Origin: SVFI01 sp964519385 | Lineage (GTDB): Bacteria; Bacillota; Clostridia; Lachnospirales; Lachnospiraceae | Assembly (NCBI GenBank): GCA_964519385.1 | Contig: CAZFLR010000031.1 | Location: 1 to 19,779 of the forward strand | Direction of reading: 5' to 3' | DNA: 19,779 nt | Shown: positions 6,637-14,614 of the stretch, piece by piece | Numbering within the stretch: the stretch's first letter is position 1 | How the letters are laid out: every line of letters begins with the position of its first letter | The notes under the pieces: generated by a model | What the model was told of the DNA's origin: nothing | Databases searched by the model: none | Seen by the model: only the letters and a program-made list of their open reading frames with translations | Made by a program: the position numbers and the translations under genes

Positions 6637-7197
6637 ATGCGACAGGGACAGAGCGAATTGTTAGAAATGATAAATAATAAGGCATATAAAGAAAAGTATA
6701 TGTACGGGATTTGTTATTTGAAAAACATAATTGAAGTCTATGGGAGAGAATGTGTGCAGGCGCAGGGATATTGTCCTTTGGAGAGGATTGATTTTCGTAT
6801 AAAGACGGCAGGAAGCATTGCCGATAAGCTGGGGAAAAAGGGGTATGGGATATCCTGTGAAAACGCAATACATTGTCTGAGCGACCTGGCAGGTGTCCGG
6901 GTCGTTTGTTTTTCTGAGAAGGATGTTTATTTACTGGCAGATTATCTGTATGGAAGAAAGGATATTGTGATTGTCAGGAGGAAGGATTATATCAGGACTC
7001 CGAAGGAAAACGGTTATCGGAGTCTGCATCTGATTACGGAGATGGAATATCCTGCAAAAAAGCAGGACCGGCAGATGGCCTCGGAATGCAGGGGTGAGGA
7101 AGAAAAAGTCCGCGTGGAGCTGCAGCTTCGCACAGGTGCAATGCACCGGTGGGCAGAAAATGACCATAGGAAGTTTTACAAAAAACTTACTCAATAA
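6637..7197 (+). CDS. Small alarmone synthetase, RelA/SpoT synthetase domain alone
   Basis: A 186-residue cytoplasmic enzyme expected to transfer pyrophosphate from ATP to GDP or GTP, making (p)ppGpp. It has only the synthetase domain, with no HD hydrolase and no TGS/ACT tail. The motifs are complete: R54-I-K56 with S60 and K64 for ATP; D83 in DLAGVRVVCF; the GDP loop PKENGYRSLH with Y127; and VELQLRTGAMHRWAENDH with E161 and R165. It ends soon after the last motif, shorter than typical RelP/RelQ proteins of about 210 or more residues, so the C-terminal helices of the RelQ tetramer may be missing. GGAAAGGA lies about 11 bp before the ATG. It lies 110 bp upstream of pstS. A TATACT (6582-6587) could be its -10, but no well-spaced -35 is seen. 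Confidence 0.85.
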   Translation: MRQGQSELLEMINNKAYKEKYMYGICYLKNIIEVYGRECVQAQGYCPLERIDFRIKTAGSIADKLGKKGYGISCENAIHCLSDLAGVRVVCFSEKDVYLLADYLYGRKDIVIVRRKDYIRTPKENGYRSLHLITEMEYPAKKQDRQMASECRGEEEKVRVELQLRTGAMHRWAENDHRKFYKKLTQ

Positions 7198-7257
7198 TTA
7201 CTCGAACATGATTTTATGTAAAGGGCATCAAGTGTTACACTTCCGGATGTAAGGAAG

Positions 7258-7275
7258 AGACATTGATGTCTTTTT
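7258..7275 (+). terminator. Small hairpin with T tract between the alarmone synthetase and pstS
   Basis: AGACAT (7258-7263) and ATGTCT (7266-7271) form an inverted repeat ending in five T. The stem is short and AT-rich, so as a terminator it would be weak. It may also be an operator or a processing site in the pstS leader. Confidence 0.3.
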
Positions 7276-7307
7276 CAATTTTGAAACGAATGATTCAGGA
7301 GGAAAAA

Positions 7308-8162
7308 ATGAAAAACAGAAAATTATTTACGATTGTATCTACAGTGATTATGAGTATGGCACTTCTTGCAGGCTGCGGACAAAGCGAAGTTCAAGGTACA
7401 GCGAAAAGCGCGGATGCAGACGCGTTATCAGGAGAAATCAGCATGGCAGGCTCCACATCTATGGAGAAGCTTGCAAATGCAGTTGCAGAGGCATTTATGG
7501 AAAAATATCCGGATGTGACAGTCAACGCAGAGTTTACGGGATCGTCCGCAGGACTGGAAGCTCTGGCAGCCGGAAGCGTGGATATCGGCAATTCTTCAAG
7601 AAATTTAAAAGAGGAAGAAATCGCCGGAGGAGCAGTTGAAAACATTGTTGCCATCGACGGTATTGCAGTTGTGACGGATAAGGCAAATACGGTGACGAAT
7701 CTCAGCAAGGAGGACCTCGCAAAGATTTACAAAGGCGAAGTGACCAACTGGAAGGATTTAGGCGGAACGGATGAGCCGATTGTTGTTGTCGGACGTGAGG
7801 CCGGTTCCGGTACGAGAAGTGCTTTTGAAGAGCTTCTTGAGATTGAGGATGTCTGCAAGTATGCCAATGAGCTTGATTCTACGGGAGCAGTGATTGCAAA
7901 GGTGGCATCTACACCGGGAGCAATTGGTTATGCATCTCTTGACGCACTGGATGATTCCGTGACTGCTGTTGCACTTGAGGGAGTGGATGCGACAGAAGAA
8001 AACATCAAAGCAGGAAGCTATGTGCTCAGCAGGCCGTTTGTAATGGCTACAAAAGGTGAAATATCCGAACAGAGTGAGGCTGTACGTGAACTGTTTGCTT
8101 ATCTTCAGTCTGAAGAGGGAAAAGAAATTATTAAATCAGTTGGTCTGATTACGGTGGATTAA
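7308..8162 (+). CDS. pstS: PstS, phosphate-binding lipoprotein of the high-affinity ABC transporter
   Basis: The extracellular phosphate receptor of the Pst system, 284 residues. The lipoprotein signal peptide has a basic start (MKNRK), a hydrophobic core and the lipobox LLAGC with the lipidated C23. Phosphate-contact stretches typical of PstS follow: MAGSTSMEKL, FTGSSAGLEAL, VVGREAGSGTRSAFE and the late GAIGYASLD. The ATG at 7308 is chosen over an upstream in-frame TTG at 7263 because AGGAGG (7297-7302) sits 5 bp away and the signal peptide begins here. It heads the operon pstS-pstC-pstA-pstB-phoU. No clear sigma-70 promoter is visible upstream; TGTAA/TTACA half-sites at 7217-7252 may be regulatory. 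Confidence 0.95.
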   Translation: MKNRKLFTIVSTVIMSMALLAGCGQSEVQGTAKSADADALSGEISMAGSTSMEKLANAVAEAFMEKYPDVTVNAEFTGSSAGLEALAAGSVDIGNSSRNLKEEEIAGGAVENIVAIDGIAVVTDKANTVTNLSKEDLAKIYKGEVTNWKDLGGTDEPIVVVGREAGSGTRSAFEELLEIEDVCKYANELDSTGAVIAKVASTPGAIGYASLDALDDSVTAVALEGVDATEENIKAGSYVLSRPFVMATKGEISEQSEAVRELFAYLQSEEGKEIIKSVGLITVD

Positions 8163-8164
8163 TT

Positions 8165-9085
8165 ATGAATACAAAAACGATTGTCCGCAGTAGAAAAAGC
8201 AAATCCGGTACGGAGGGGCTGGCGGAAGTTATTTTTACAATATGTGCTCTTGTGGCAGTGGTGGCGGTAATCGCCATTACTGCTTACATGATTATCAATG
8301 GTCTGCCTGCAATTTTTCAGGTGGGAATCAAAGATTTGATATTTGAAACAGTGTGGGCTCCGGAAGCGAAGGAGCCAAAGTTCGGAATTGCATATGTCAT
8401 TCTGACATCTGTCATCGGAACGGCGGGAGCTGTTTTAATAGGCGTTCCGATTGCTCTTTTTACGGCCATTTTTCTGGCCTTTATTGCTCCGAAAAAAATA
8501 GCATCAGTCGTAAGGGCAGCGGTTGAGCTTTTGGCAGGGATTCCGTCCGTTATATACGGACTGCTCGGCATTTTGCTTTTGAATCCCTTTATATATAAAT
8601 TGGAGAAGGTTTTGTTTGCAGATTCACAGACACATAGATATACAGGAGGTTCCAATCTGATTTCGGCTGTGCTGGTTCTGGCGATTATGATTATGCCGAC
8701 GGTAATCAGTATAGCGGAAACTGCCCTTCGGACTGTTCCTTCAAGCTATATGAGCGCGTCTTTGGCACTCGGTGCTTCAAAGATAGAAACTATATTTAAG
8801 GTTGTAATTCCGGCGGCGAAGTCCGGTATCATTTCGGCTGTCCTTTTAGGACTGGGAAGGGCAATCGGAGAGGCAATGGCCATTACCCTTGTCTCCGGCA
8901 GCAGTGTGAACGCTCCTCTTCCGTTTAATTCCGTTCGCTTCCTGACGACCGCGATTGTCAGCGAAATGGGATATGCTGCCGGTTTACACAGACAAGTGCT
9001 CTTTACCATAGGACTGGTATTGTTTGCATTTATCATGGGATTAAATATCATACTTACAAAATGGTTCTCAAAAAAGGAGGAGTAA
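8165..9085 (+). CDS. pstC: PstC, phosphate ABC transporter permease
   Basis: One of two inner-membrane channel subunits for phosphate, 306 residues with about six membrane helices. After a short cytoplasmic tail and the first helix (about 20-45) comes a periplasmic-side loop with VWAPEAKEPKFGIAYVI, common in PstC. The core permease domain has the EAA loop SLALGASKIETIFKVVIP that docks on PstB, and the LLAGIPSVIYGLLGILLL segment typical of Pst permeases. It starts 2 bp after the pstS stop, with GGTGGA at the end of pstS serving as the binding site. It acts with PstA, PstB and PstS. Confidence 0.94.
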   Translation: MNTKTIVRSRKSKSGTEGLAEVIFTICALVAVVAVIAITAYMIINGLPAIFQVGIKDLIFETVWAPEAKEPKFGIAYVILTSVIGTAGAVLIGVPIALFTAIFLAFIAPKKIASVVRAAVELLAGIPSVIYGLLGILLLNPFIYKLEKVLFADSQTHRYTGGSNLISAVLVLAIMIMPTVISIAETALRTVPSSYMSASLALGASKIETIFKVVIPAAKSGIISAVLLGLGRAIGEAMAITLVSGSSVNAPLPFNSVRFLTTAIVSEMGYAAGLHRQVLFTIGLVLFAFIMGLNIILTKWFSKKEE

Positions 9086-9086
9086 T

Positions 9087-10031
9087 GTGAAAGATAAGAA
9101 CATAAATAAAAGGCGCAGGGGAAAGGACAGGATTCTCCTTTTGTTCTTATATGCATCGGCAGCGATTGCTGTCGCGCTTCTTCTGGGAATTATAGCCTAT
9201 GTCTGCTATAAGGGAGCCGGAACGGTCAACGTTGCTTTTCTCACAACAGTGACAAGTGCGGTAAAACAGACAACGGGAATAGCAGGAAATATTGTCAATA
9301 CACTGTATGTCGTCGCACTGACGGTTTTCATTGCAACACCGATTGGTGTCGGATCCGCAATCTGGCTGAATGAATATGCGAAACCGGGCAGATTTGTGCA
9401 GATTATAGAATTTACAACGGATACACTGTCAGGTATACCTTCCATCATCTTTGGATTGTTCGGGATGGTATTCTTCGGAATGACATGCGGATTACATTAT
9501 TCGATACTGACAGGTTCGCTCACGCTGACTATCATGGTGCTTCCGCTGATTACTAAAAACACAAGGGAAGCACTCAGAAGTGTTCCTGAAACCTACCGGA
9601 GCGGAGCTCTTGGCATGGGGGCGACCAAGTGGTATATGATAAGGACCATTCTTCTTCCAAGTGCGATGCCGGGAATCCTTACCGGAATTCTTCTGGCCAT
9701 AGGACGGATTGTTGGCGAATCGGCTGCACTTTTATTTACGGCGGGCAGTGGTTTTCTTCTGCCCCGGACAGCGGCCGGATATTTTACCAAAATTCTGGAG
9801 TCGGGCGGAACACTGACCATACAGATGTATCTATCAATGTCAAAGGCAAAGTATGATGAGGCCTTCGGAATTGCACTGGTGCTGCTTGTCATCGTATTTT
9901 TTATCAATTTGACAACAAAGTGCGTGGCGGCAAGGTGTTATGCCGGTGGAAGAGAAGGAGAGAAAAAACGTGAAAAACAAAATAAAAATAGAAAATTTAA
10001 ATCTGTATTATGGAGAAAATCATGCTCTTAA
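9087..10031 (+). CDS. pstA: PstA, phosphate ABC transporter permease
   Basis: The second channel subunit, 314 residues with about six helices. Signature segments are TDTLSGIPSIIFGLFGMVFF and the EAA loop ALGMGATKWYMIRTILLP. The start is GTG at 9087: AGGAGG (9075-9080) is 6 bp upstream, and the ATG in another frame at 9085 meets a stop at once. The frame runs about 20 codons past the start of pstB, giving a basic tail (GGREGEKKREKQNKNRKFKS) after the normal end near TTKCVAARCY. That tail shares DNA with the pstB ribosome binding site and first codons, so it may be a recent extension through loss of a stop. Confidence 0.93.
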   Translation: MKDKNINKRRRGKDRILLLFLYASAAIAVALLLGIIAYVCYKGAGTVNVAFLTTVTSAVKQTTGIAGNIVNTLYVVALTVFIATPIGVGSAIWLNEYAKPGRFVQIIEFTTDTLSGIPSIIFGLFGMVFFGMTCGLHYSILTGSLTLTIMVLPLITKNTREALRSVPETYRSGALGMGATKWYMIRTILLPSAMPGILTGILLAIGRIVGESAALLFTAGSGFLLPRTAAGYFTKILESGGTLTIQMYLSMSKAKYDEAFGIALVLLVIVFFINLTTKCVAARCYAGGREGEKKREKQNKNRKFKSVLWRKSCS

Positions 10032-10725
10032 AAATATAAACATGGAAATTTGCGAAAATGCAGTTACGGCGTTTATCGGTCCGAGTGGCTGCGGAAAGTC
10101 AACGCTTTTGAAATGCTTAAATCGTATGAATGACCTTGTGGACAATGTTCGCATTGAGGGCAGGATTACGTTGGATGGAGAAGATATTTATGCTCCGGAG
10201 GTTGATACGACTCTTTTGCGAAAAAAAGTGGGGATGGTGTTTCAACAGCCGAATCCATTCCCGATGAGCATATATGACAACATCGCATATGGCCCGAGGA
10301 TACACGGAATGAAAAATAAAGCGGAGCTGGATGAAATCGTTGAGAAGAGTCTGAGAGATGCTGCGATTTTTGATGAGGTAAAAGACCGTCTGAAAAAATC
10401 GGCACTCGGTCTGTCCGGCGGACAGCAGCAGAGACTTTGTATTGCCAGAGCACTGGCTGTAGAGCCTGAGATTCTTCTTATGGATGAACCGACCAGCGCG
10501 CTTGATCCCATCTCTACAATCAAGGTTGAGGATTTGATGGAGGAATTAAAAAAGAAATATACCGTGGCTGTGGTAACGCATAATATGCAGCAGGCGGCAA
10601 GAGTGTCAGATTATACGGCATTTTTCCTGCTGGGTGAGATGGTAGAATACAATACGACAGATCACATATTTAAACGTCCTTCGGAAAAGAAAACAGAGGA
10701 TTATATTACAGGAAGGTTTGGATAA
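9970..10725 (+). CDS. pstB: PstB, phosphate ABC transporter ATPase
   Basis: The cytoplasmic ATPase that powers phosphate import, 251 residues, the usual length. It has Walker A GPSGCGKST (37-45), a Q loop in GMVFQQPNPFPMSIYDNIAY, signature LSGGQQQRL, Walker B ILLMDEPTSALD and the H loop VTHNMQQA. The start is taken as GTG 9970, with AAGGAG (9955-9960) 9 bp upstream; the protein then begins MKNKIKIENLNLYYGE like other PstB proteins. An in-frame ATG at 9940 would add ten charged residues encoded by the binding-site region and is less likely. It overlaps the end of pstA by 62 bp. Confidence 0.95.
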   Translation: MKNKIKIENLNLYYGENHALKNINMEICENAVTAFIGPSGCGKSTLLKCLNRMNDLVDNVRIEGRITLDGEDIYAPEVDTTLLRKKVGMVFQQPNPFPMSIYDNIAYGPRIHGMKNKAELDEIVEKSLRDAAIFDEVKDRLKKSALGLSGGQQQRLCIARALAVEPEILLMDEPTSALDPISTIKVEDLMEELKKKYTVAVVTHNMQQAARVSDYTAFFLLGEMVEYNTTDHIFKRPSEKKTEDYITGRFG

Positions 10726-10739
10726 AGAAGGAGGAAATC

Positions 10740-11402
10740 ATGAGTCTGAGAATAACATATGAGGCTGAGCTGGAAAGACTCCGGGAAGATACGGAGAAAA
10801 TAGGGGAGGCGGTACAAAATGTTTATGGCAGGCTTTTTGAAGCTTTGCAGGAGAAAAAGGAAGATGAGCTTTCACAGATTTGCGAAAGCGAACACGATAT
10901 TCATATGATGCAGAGGAGCATTGAAGGGAGCTGCCTGAATCTGATTACAAAACAGCAGCCGGTTGCATCGGATTTGCGCCGGGTAACGGCGGTGCTCAAA
11001 TCAGTAAATGATATCAGCAGAATCGGAGATCAGTGTGCAGACATTGCAGAGCTTCTGCTCCGTATGCAGATGAAGGAGCTCTCCGCTTTTTCTGCACATA
11101 TTTCGGATATGATTGACTGTACACAAAAACAGTTGGCCGATTCTGTCGAGGCGTTTTTAAAAAGAGATGTCATTGCAGCCTCTTCGGTAATTTCCAAGGA
11201 TGATCTGGTAGATGAATTTTTTAACAGGGTAAAAGAGGATTTAATCAGTCATTTGAAGGAGGGGACAAAAGATGCGGATGACTGCGTTGATATTCTTATG
11301 ATAGCCAAGCATCTGGAAAAGACCGGTGACCATGCTGTAAATATAGCTGAGTGGACGGTGTTCCGCGAAACGGGAGAATTTCATGAAGTGAGACTGCTGT
11401 AA
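10740..11402 (+). CDS. phoU: PhoU, phosphate transport and signalling regulator
   Basis: A 220-residue cytoplasmic protein built of two three-helix PhoU repeats that links Pst activity to Pho signalling and restrains uptake. The first repeat has KQQPVASDLRRVTAVLKSVN then DISRIGDQCADIAE; the second has DCVDILMIAKHLEKTGDHAVNIAE. The acidic E/DxxxD positions that bind metal are present in both repeats. AAGGAGG lies 7 bp before the ATG, 14 bp after pstB. It is the last gene of the operon, followed by a terminator. Its usual partners PhoR and PhoB are not in the window. Confidence 0.94.
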   Translation: MSLRITYEAELERLREDTEKIGEAVQNVYGRLFEALQEKKEDELSQICESEHDIHMMQRSIEGSCLNLITKQQPVASDLRRVTAVLKSVNDISRIGDQCADIAELLLRMQMKELSAFSAHISDMIDCTQKQLADSVEAFLKRDVIAASSVISKDDLVDEFFNRVKEDLISHLKEGTKDADDCVDILMIAKHLEKTGDHAVNIAEWTVFRETGEFHEVRLL

Positions 11403-11412
11403 CAGGCAAGAG

Positions 11413-11449
11413 TCATCTGTGGACAAAGAGGTCTGCAGATGATTTTTTT
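11413..11449 (+). terminator. Terminator of the pst-phoU operon
   Basis: TCATCTG (11413-11419) pairs with CAGATGA (11436-11442); the inner TGGAC/GTCTG extends the stem to 12 bp with two G-U pairs. Seven T follow (11443-11449). Confidence 0.85.
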
Positions 11450-11472
11450 ATACAAAAAATTAAAGCATAACA

Positions 11473-11501
11473 TTGTGATAAAACGAAAAATATAGTAATA
11501 T
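11473..11501 (+). promoter_or_regulatory. Promoter of pfkA
   Basis: TTGTGA (11473-11478), a 17-bp spacer and TAATAT (11496-11501) lie just after the phoU terminator. The spacer is AT-rich, and the 5' leader would be about 60 nt. Confidence 0.55.
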
Positions 11502-11570
11502 AGACATGATGTCGGTTTGAAATGCCGTGTCAGGATGAAAAATGAAAATACGCTCAGGAGGTTACGGTAT

Positions 11571-12647
11571 ATGAAAAGAATCGGAATGTTAACAAGCGGT
11601 GGAGATTGTCAGGCATTAAACGCAGCGATGCGCGGTGTTGTGAAGAGTATCACGAATGCAGAACAGGATGTTGAAATATATGGTTTTCTGGACGGATATA
11701 AGGGACTGATATACGGAAACTTCCGTATGCTGACAGGGAAAGATTTTTCCGGTATTCTGACAAAGGGCGGAACGATTCTCGGAAGCAGCCGTACACCTTT
11801 TAAGCTGATGAGAGAACCGGATGAAAACGGTCTCGATAAAGTGGAGGCAATGAAGCAGAATTATCATAAGCTTCAGCTTGACTGTCTTGTAATTCTGGGA
11901 GGTAATGGAACGCACAAAACGGCGAACCTGCTTCGCGAAGAAGGACTTAATGTTGTGACGCTTCCGAAGACGATTGACAATGACCTCTGGGGCACGGATA
12001 TGACCTTTGGATTCCAGAGTGCGGTGAACATTGCGACGGAGGCGATAGATTGTATTCATACAACAGCAGCTTCCCACGGACGCGTTTTTATTGTGGAGGT
12101 CATGGGACATAAGGTCGGATGGCTTACGCTCAATGCCGGTATGGCAGGCGGAGCGGATATTATTCTGCTTCCTGAAATCCCGTATGATATTGACAGCGTT
12201 GTCAGAAAAATTGACGAGCGTATGAAAAACGGAAGCCGTTTTACCATTCTTGCGGTTGCAGAGGGTGCGATTTCCCAAAAAGATGCAAAATTATCCAAGA
12301 AAGAGTATAAAGAAAAATTGAAAAAAATGCCTTATCCGTCTGTGTCCTATGAAGTGGCGGCTCAGATTCAGGAAAAGGGAGGATATGATGTGCGCGTGAC
12401 AGTTCCGGGACATACGCAGCGTGGCGGAAGTCCTTGTCCGTATGACCGCGTATTTGCATCACGTCTCGGCTCAGAGGCCGGACGATTGATTTTGAACGGT
12501 GAATACGGCTTTATGGTCGGAATCAGAAACCGCGAAATCATTAAGGTTCCGCTTGAGGAAGTTGCAGGAAAACTCAAGATGGTATCTCCGGACGCTTCCA
12601 TTGTACAGGAGGCCAAGATGCTTGGCATCTGTTTCGGAGACGACTAA
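11571..12647 (+). CDS. pfkA: 6-phosphofructokinase
   Basis: Glycolytic enzyme converting fructose 6-phosphate to fructose 1,6-bisphosphate, 358 residues, cytoplasmic. The N-terminal loop reads LTSGGDCQALN instead of the commoner GGDAPGMN. The donor-site motif is GGNGT (110-114), with Gly113 where PPi-dependent enzymes carry Asp, which points to ATP. The catalytic motif is PKTIDND with D136 and D138, and Lys133 where classical bacterial ATP enzymes have Gly. The substrate loops EVMGHKVGWL and PGHTQRGGSP are present. The ATG at 11571 is chosen because AGGAGG (11556-11561) is 9 bp upstream and the protein then starts MKRIGMLTSGG; an earlier in-frame TTG at 11517 has no binding site. It is followed by dnaX after 35 bp. 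Confidence 0.93.
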   Translation: MKRIGMLTSGGDCQALNAAMRGVVKSITNAEQDVEIYGFLDGYKGLIYGNFRMLTGKDFSGILTKGGTILGSSRTPFKLMREPDENGLDKVEAMKQNYHKLQLDCLVILGGNGTHKTANLLREEGLNVVTLPKTIDNDLWGTDMTFGFQSAVNIATEAIDCIHTTAASHGRVFIVEVMGHKVGWLTLNAGMAGGADIILLPEIPYDIDSVVRKIDERMKNGSRFTILAVAEGAISQKDAKLSKKEYKEKLKKMPYPSVSYEVAAQIQEKGGYDVRVTVPGHTQRGGSPCPYDRVFASRLGSEAGRLILNGEYGFMVGIRNREIIKVPLEEVAGKLKMVSPDASIVQEAKMLGICFGDD

Positions 12648-12682
12648 GGAGTCGGAAATTCATTTAGAAAAAGGGGATTTTT

Positions 12683-14239
12683 ATGTCCTATCAGGCTTTA
12701 TATCGTAAGTTCCGTCCGGATACCTTCAGGGATGTCAAGGGACAGGAGCATATAGTTACTACTTTGCAAAATCAAATAAAGGCAGGGCGTGTCGGACATG
12801 CTTATCTCTTCTGCGGAACACGCGGAACGGGTAAGACGACGATTGCCAAAATACTGGCAAAAGCTGTCAACTGCGAAAATCCGGTTGATGGCAATCCGTG
12901 CGGTGAGTGCAAAATGTGTCGGTCCATCGCATCCGGAACCAGTATGAATGTGATTGAAATAGATGCAGCCTCCAATAACGGTGTGGACAATATCCGTGAA
13001 ATTGTGGATGAGGTTTCATTTTCTCCGGCGGAGGGAAAGTATAAAGTATATATTATCGATGAGGTTCATATGTTGTCGATAGGAGCTTTCAATGCACTTC
13101 TCAAAACGCTGGAAGAACCGCCGTCCTACGTGATTTTTATATTGGCGACAACCGAATCACACAAGATTCCCGTCACTATCCATTCGCGCTGTCAGAGATA
13201 TGATTTTAAACGTATTTCCATTGAAACCATTGCAAATCGGCTTCAGGATCTGATGGACAGGGAACAGGTGGATGTGGAGGAGAAGGCGATACGGTACGTT
13301 GCAAAGGCTGCGGACGGCTCCATGAGAGATGCTCTGAGCCTTCTGGATCAGTGCATCGCGTTTCATTATGGCGAAAAGCTGACTTATGATATGGCTCTGG
13401 ATGTGCTGGGGGCAGTGGACAGCTCTGTTTTTGGTAAAATGCTCCGGCTGATTACCCAAAAAGATGTGACGGGTGCCATCACTCTCCTCGAAGAGGTGAT
13501 TTATCAGGGACGTGAGCTTACGCAGTTTGTGACAGATTTCACATGGTATCTGCGAAACCTTCTTCTGATGAAAAATGCCGACGGAGTGGAAGATATTATA
13601 GATGTTTCCTCGGATAATCTTGCTTTGATGAAAGAAGAGGCGCAGATGGTCGAATCCGGGACGATTATGAGATATATACGGATTTTTTCTGAGCTTTCGG
13701 GACAGTTAAAATATGCGACGGCAAAACGTATCATGGTTGAAATGGCAATTATCAAGTTGTGCAGGCCGGCCATGGAGGTGAAAAATGACGCGCTTGTTGA
13801 GCGAATCCGGGATATGGAGGAGAGGCTTGAGAGCGGAGCTTTTGTAAGTAATGCGCCGGAGGCTGTGGCAGCAGCCGGGCCTGCAGAACCGCAGAAAAAG
13901 GCTCCTATGCCGAAGGCCGTACCTGAAGATGTTCAGGCAGTTGTGAAACGATGGGGAGAGATTGTGCAAAGCACCGGACAACCCATGAAAACTTATCTGG
14001 CGGGAAGCAGACTCAGTCTGGGCGGAGATAACAGGCTTTTGGTAGTGATACCGGACGGACTGCATTCTGATTATTTTTTAAAGCATGAGGATAATATGGA
14101 TTATCTCAGAAATTGTATCTGTGAGGCGGCCGGAAAAGAAATTGTTGTTGAGGTCAGACCTTTACAGAAAGAACAAAATTTTGCAGCAAACTATGTGGAT
14201 CTTTCAGAAGTAATTCACATGGATATAGAAGTAGAATAA
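12683..14239 (+). CDS. dnaX: DnaX, DNA polymerase III clamp-loader subunit gamma/tau
   Basis: AAA+ ATPase that loads the sliding clamp, 518 residues. Walker A is GTRGTGKTT (45-53); a zinc module follows with C64, C73, C76 and C79; Walker B is YIIDEVHMLS; the sensor and arginine-finger region reads HSRCQRYDFKRI. Domain III (about 230-365) is followed by a Pro/Ala linker (APEAVAAAGPAEPQKKAP) and a C-terminal domain of about 120 residues. No A-rich slippery heptamer is seen near the linker, only a run of five A, so a programmed frameshift to a shorter form is not supported. AAGGGG lies about 7 bp before the ATG. Confidence 0.95.
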   Translation: MSYQALYRKFRPDTFRDVKGQEHIVTTLQNQIKAGRVGHAYLFCGTRGTGKTTIAKILAKAVNCENPVDGNPCGECKMCRSIASGTSMNVIEIDAASNNGVDNIREIVDEVSFSPAEGKYKVYIIDEVHMLSIGAFNALLKTLEEPPSYVIFILATTESHKIPVTIHSRCQRYDFKRISIETIANRLQDLMDREQVDVEEKAIRYVAKAADGSMRDALSLLDQCIAFHYGEKLTYDMALDVLGAVDSSVFGKMLRLITQKDVTGAITLLEEVIYQGRELTQFVTDFTWYLRNLLLMKNADGVEDIIDVSSDNLALMKEEAQMVESGTIMRYIRIFSELSGQLKYATAKRIMVEMAIIKLCRPAMEVKNDALVERIRDMEERLESGAFVSNAPEAVAAAGPAEPQKKAPMPKAVPEDVQAVVKRWGEIVQSTGQPMKTYLAGSRLSLGGDNRLLVVIPDGLHSDYFLKHEDNMDYLRNCICEAAGKEIVVEVRPLQKEQNFAANYVDLSEVIHMDIEVE

Positions 14240-14260
14240 AATAACCGGGAGGATATAGAA

Positions 14261-14614
14261 ATGGCAAAAAGAGGAGGATATCCTGGCGGAATGGGAATGC
14301 CGGGAAATATGAACAACCTTATGAAACAAGCGCAGAAAATGCAGCGTCAGATGGAGGAAAAACAGCAGGAGCTTGAGCAGTCCGAGTTTACGGCAACGGC
14401 CGGAGGCGGTGCTGTGGAAGTGACTGTGACAGGTAAAAAAGCAGTAACGAAGATAAAACTGGACAAAGATGCCGTGGATCCGGATGATGTGGAAATGCTT
14501 GAGGATCTCATCATGGCAGCAATGAATGAAGCACTCGGAAAAGCAGATGCAGCAAGTGAATCTATGATGTCAGGTATGACAGGTGGCATGAATCTCGGAG
14601 GATTTCCGTTCTAA
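14261..14614 (+). CDS. YbaB/EbfC-family nucleoid-associated protein
   Basis: A 117-residue DNA-binding protein that acts as a dimer. It has a Gly/Met-rich start (GGYPGGMGMPGNMNNLMKQA), a long helix (about 20-42, KMQRQMEEKQQELEQSEF), the strand pair TATAGGGAVEVTVTGKKAV and the C-terminal helix EMLEDLIMAAMNEALGKA. The Met/Gly-rich tail MMSGMTGGMNLGGFPF is usual in Firmicutes. GGGAGG lies about 9 bp before the ATG. Its stop overlaps the recR start (TAATG), so the two are coupled. The order dnaX-ybaB-recR is widely conserved in bacteria. Confidence 0.95.
   Translation: MAKRGGYPGGMGMPGNMNNLMKQAQKMQRQMEEKQQELEQSEFTATAGGGAVEVTVTGKKAVTKIKLDKDAVDPDDVEMLEDLIMAAMNEALGKADAASESMMSGMTGGMNLGGFPF

Noticed and set aside
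11616..12278. Leftward 220-codon frame in pfkA
   Set aside because: Antisense of a conserved enzyme, without a binding site or recognisable domain.
13880..13920. Programmed frameshift site in dnaX
   Set aside because: Only five A in a row (AGAAAAAGG) near the linker; no A AAA AAG heptamer and no clear following hairpin.
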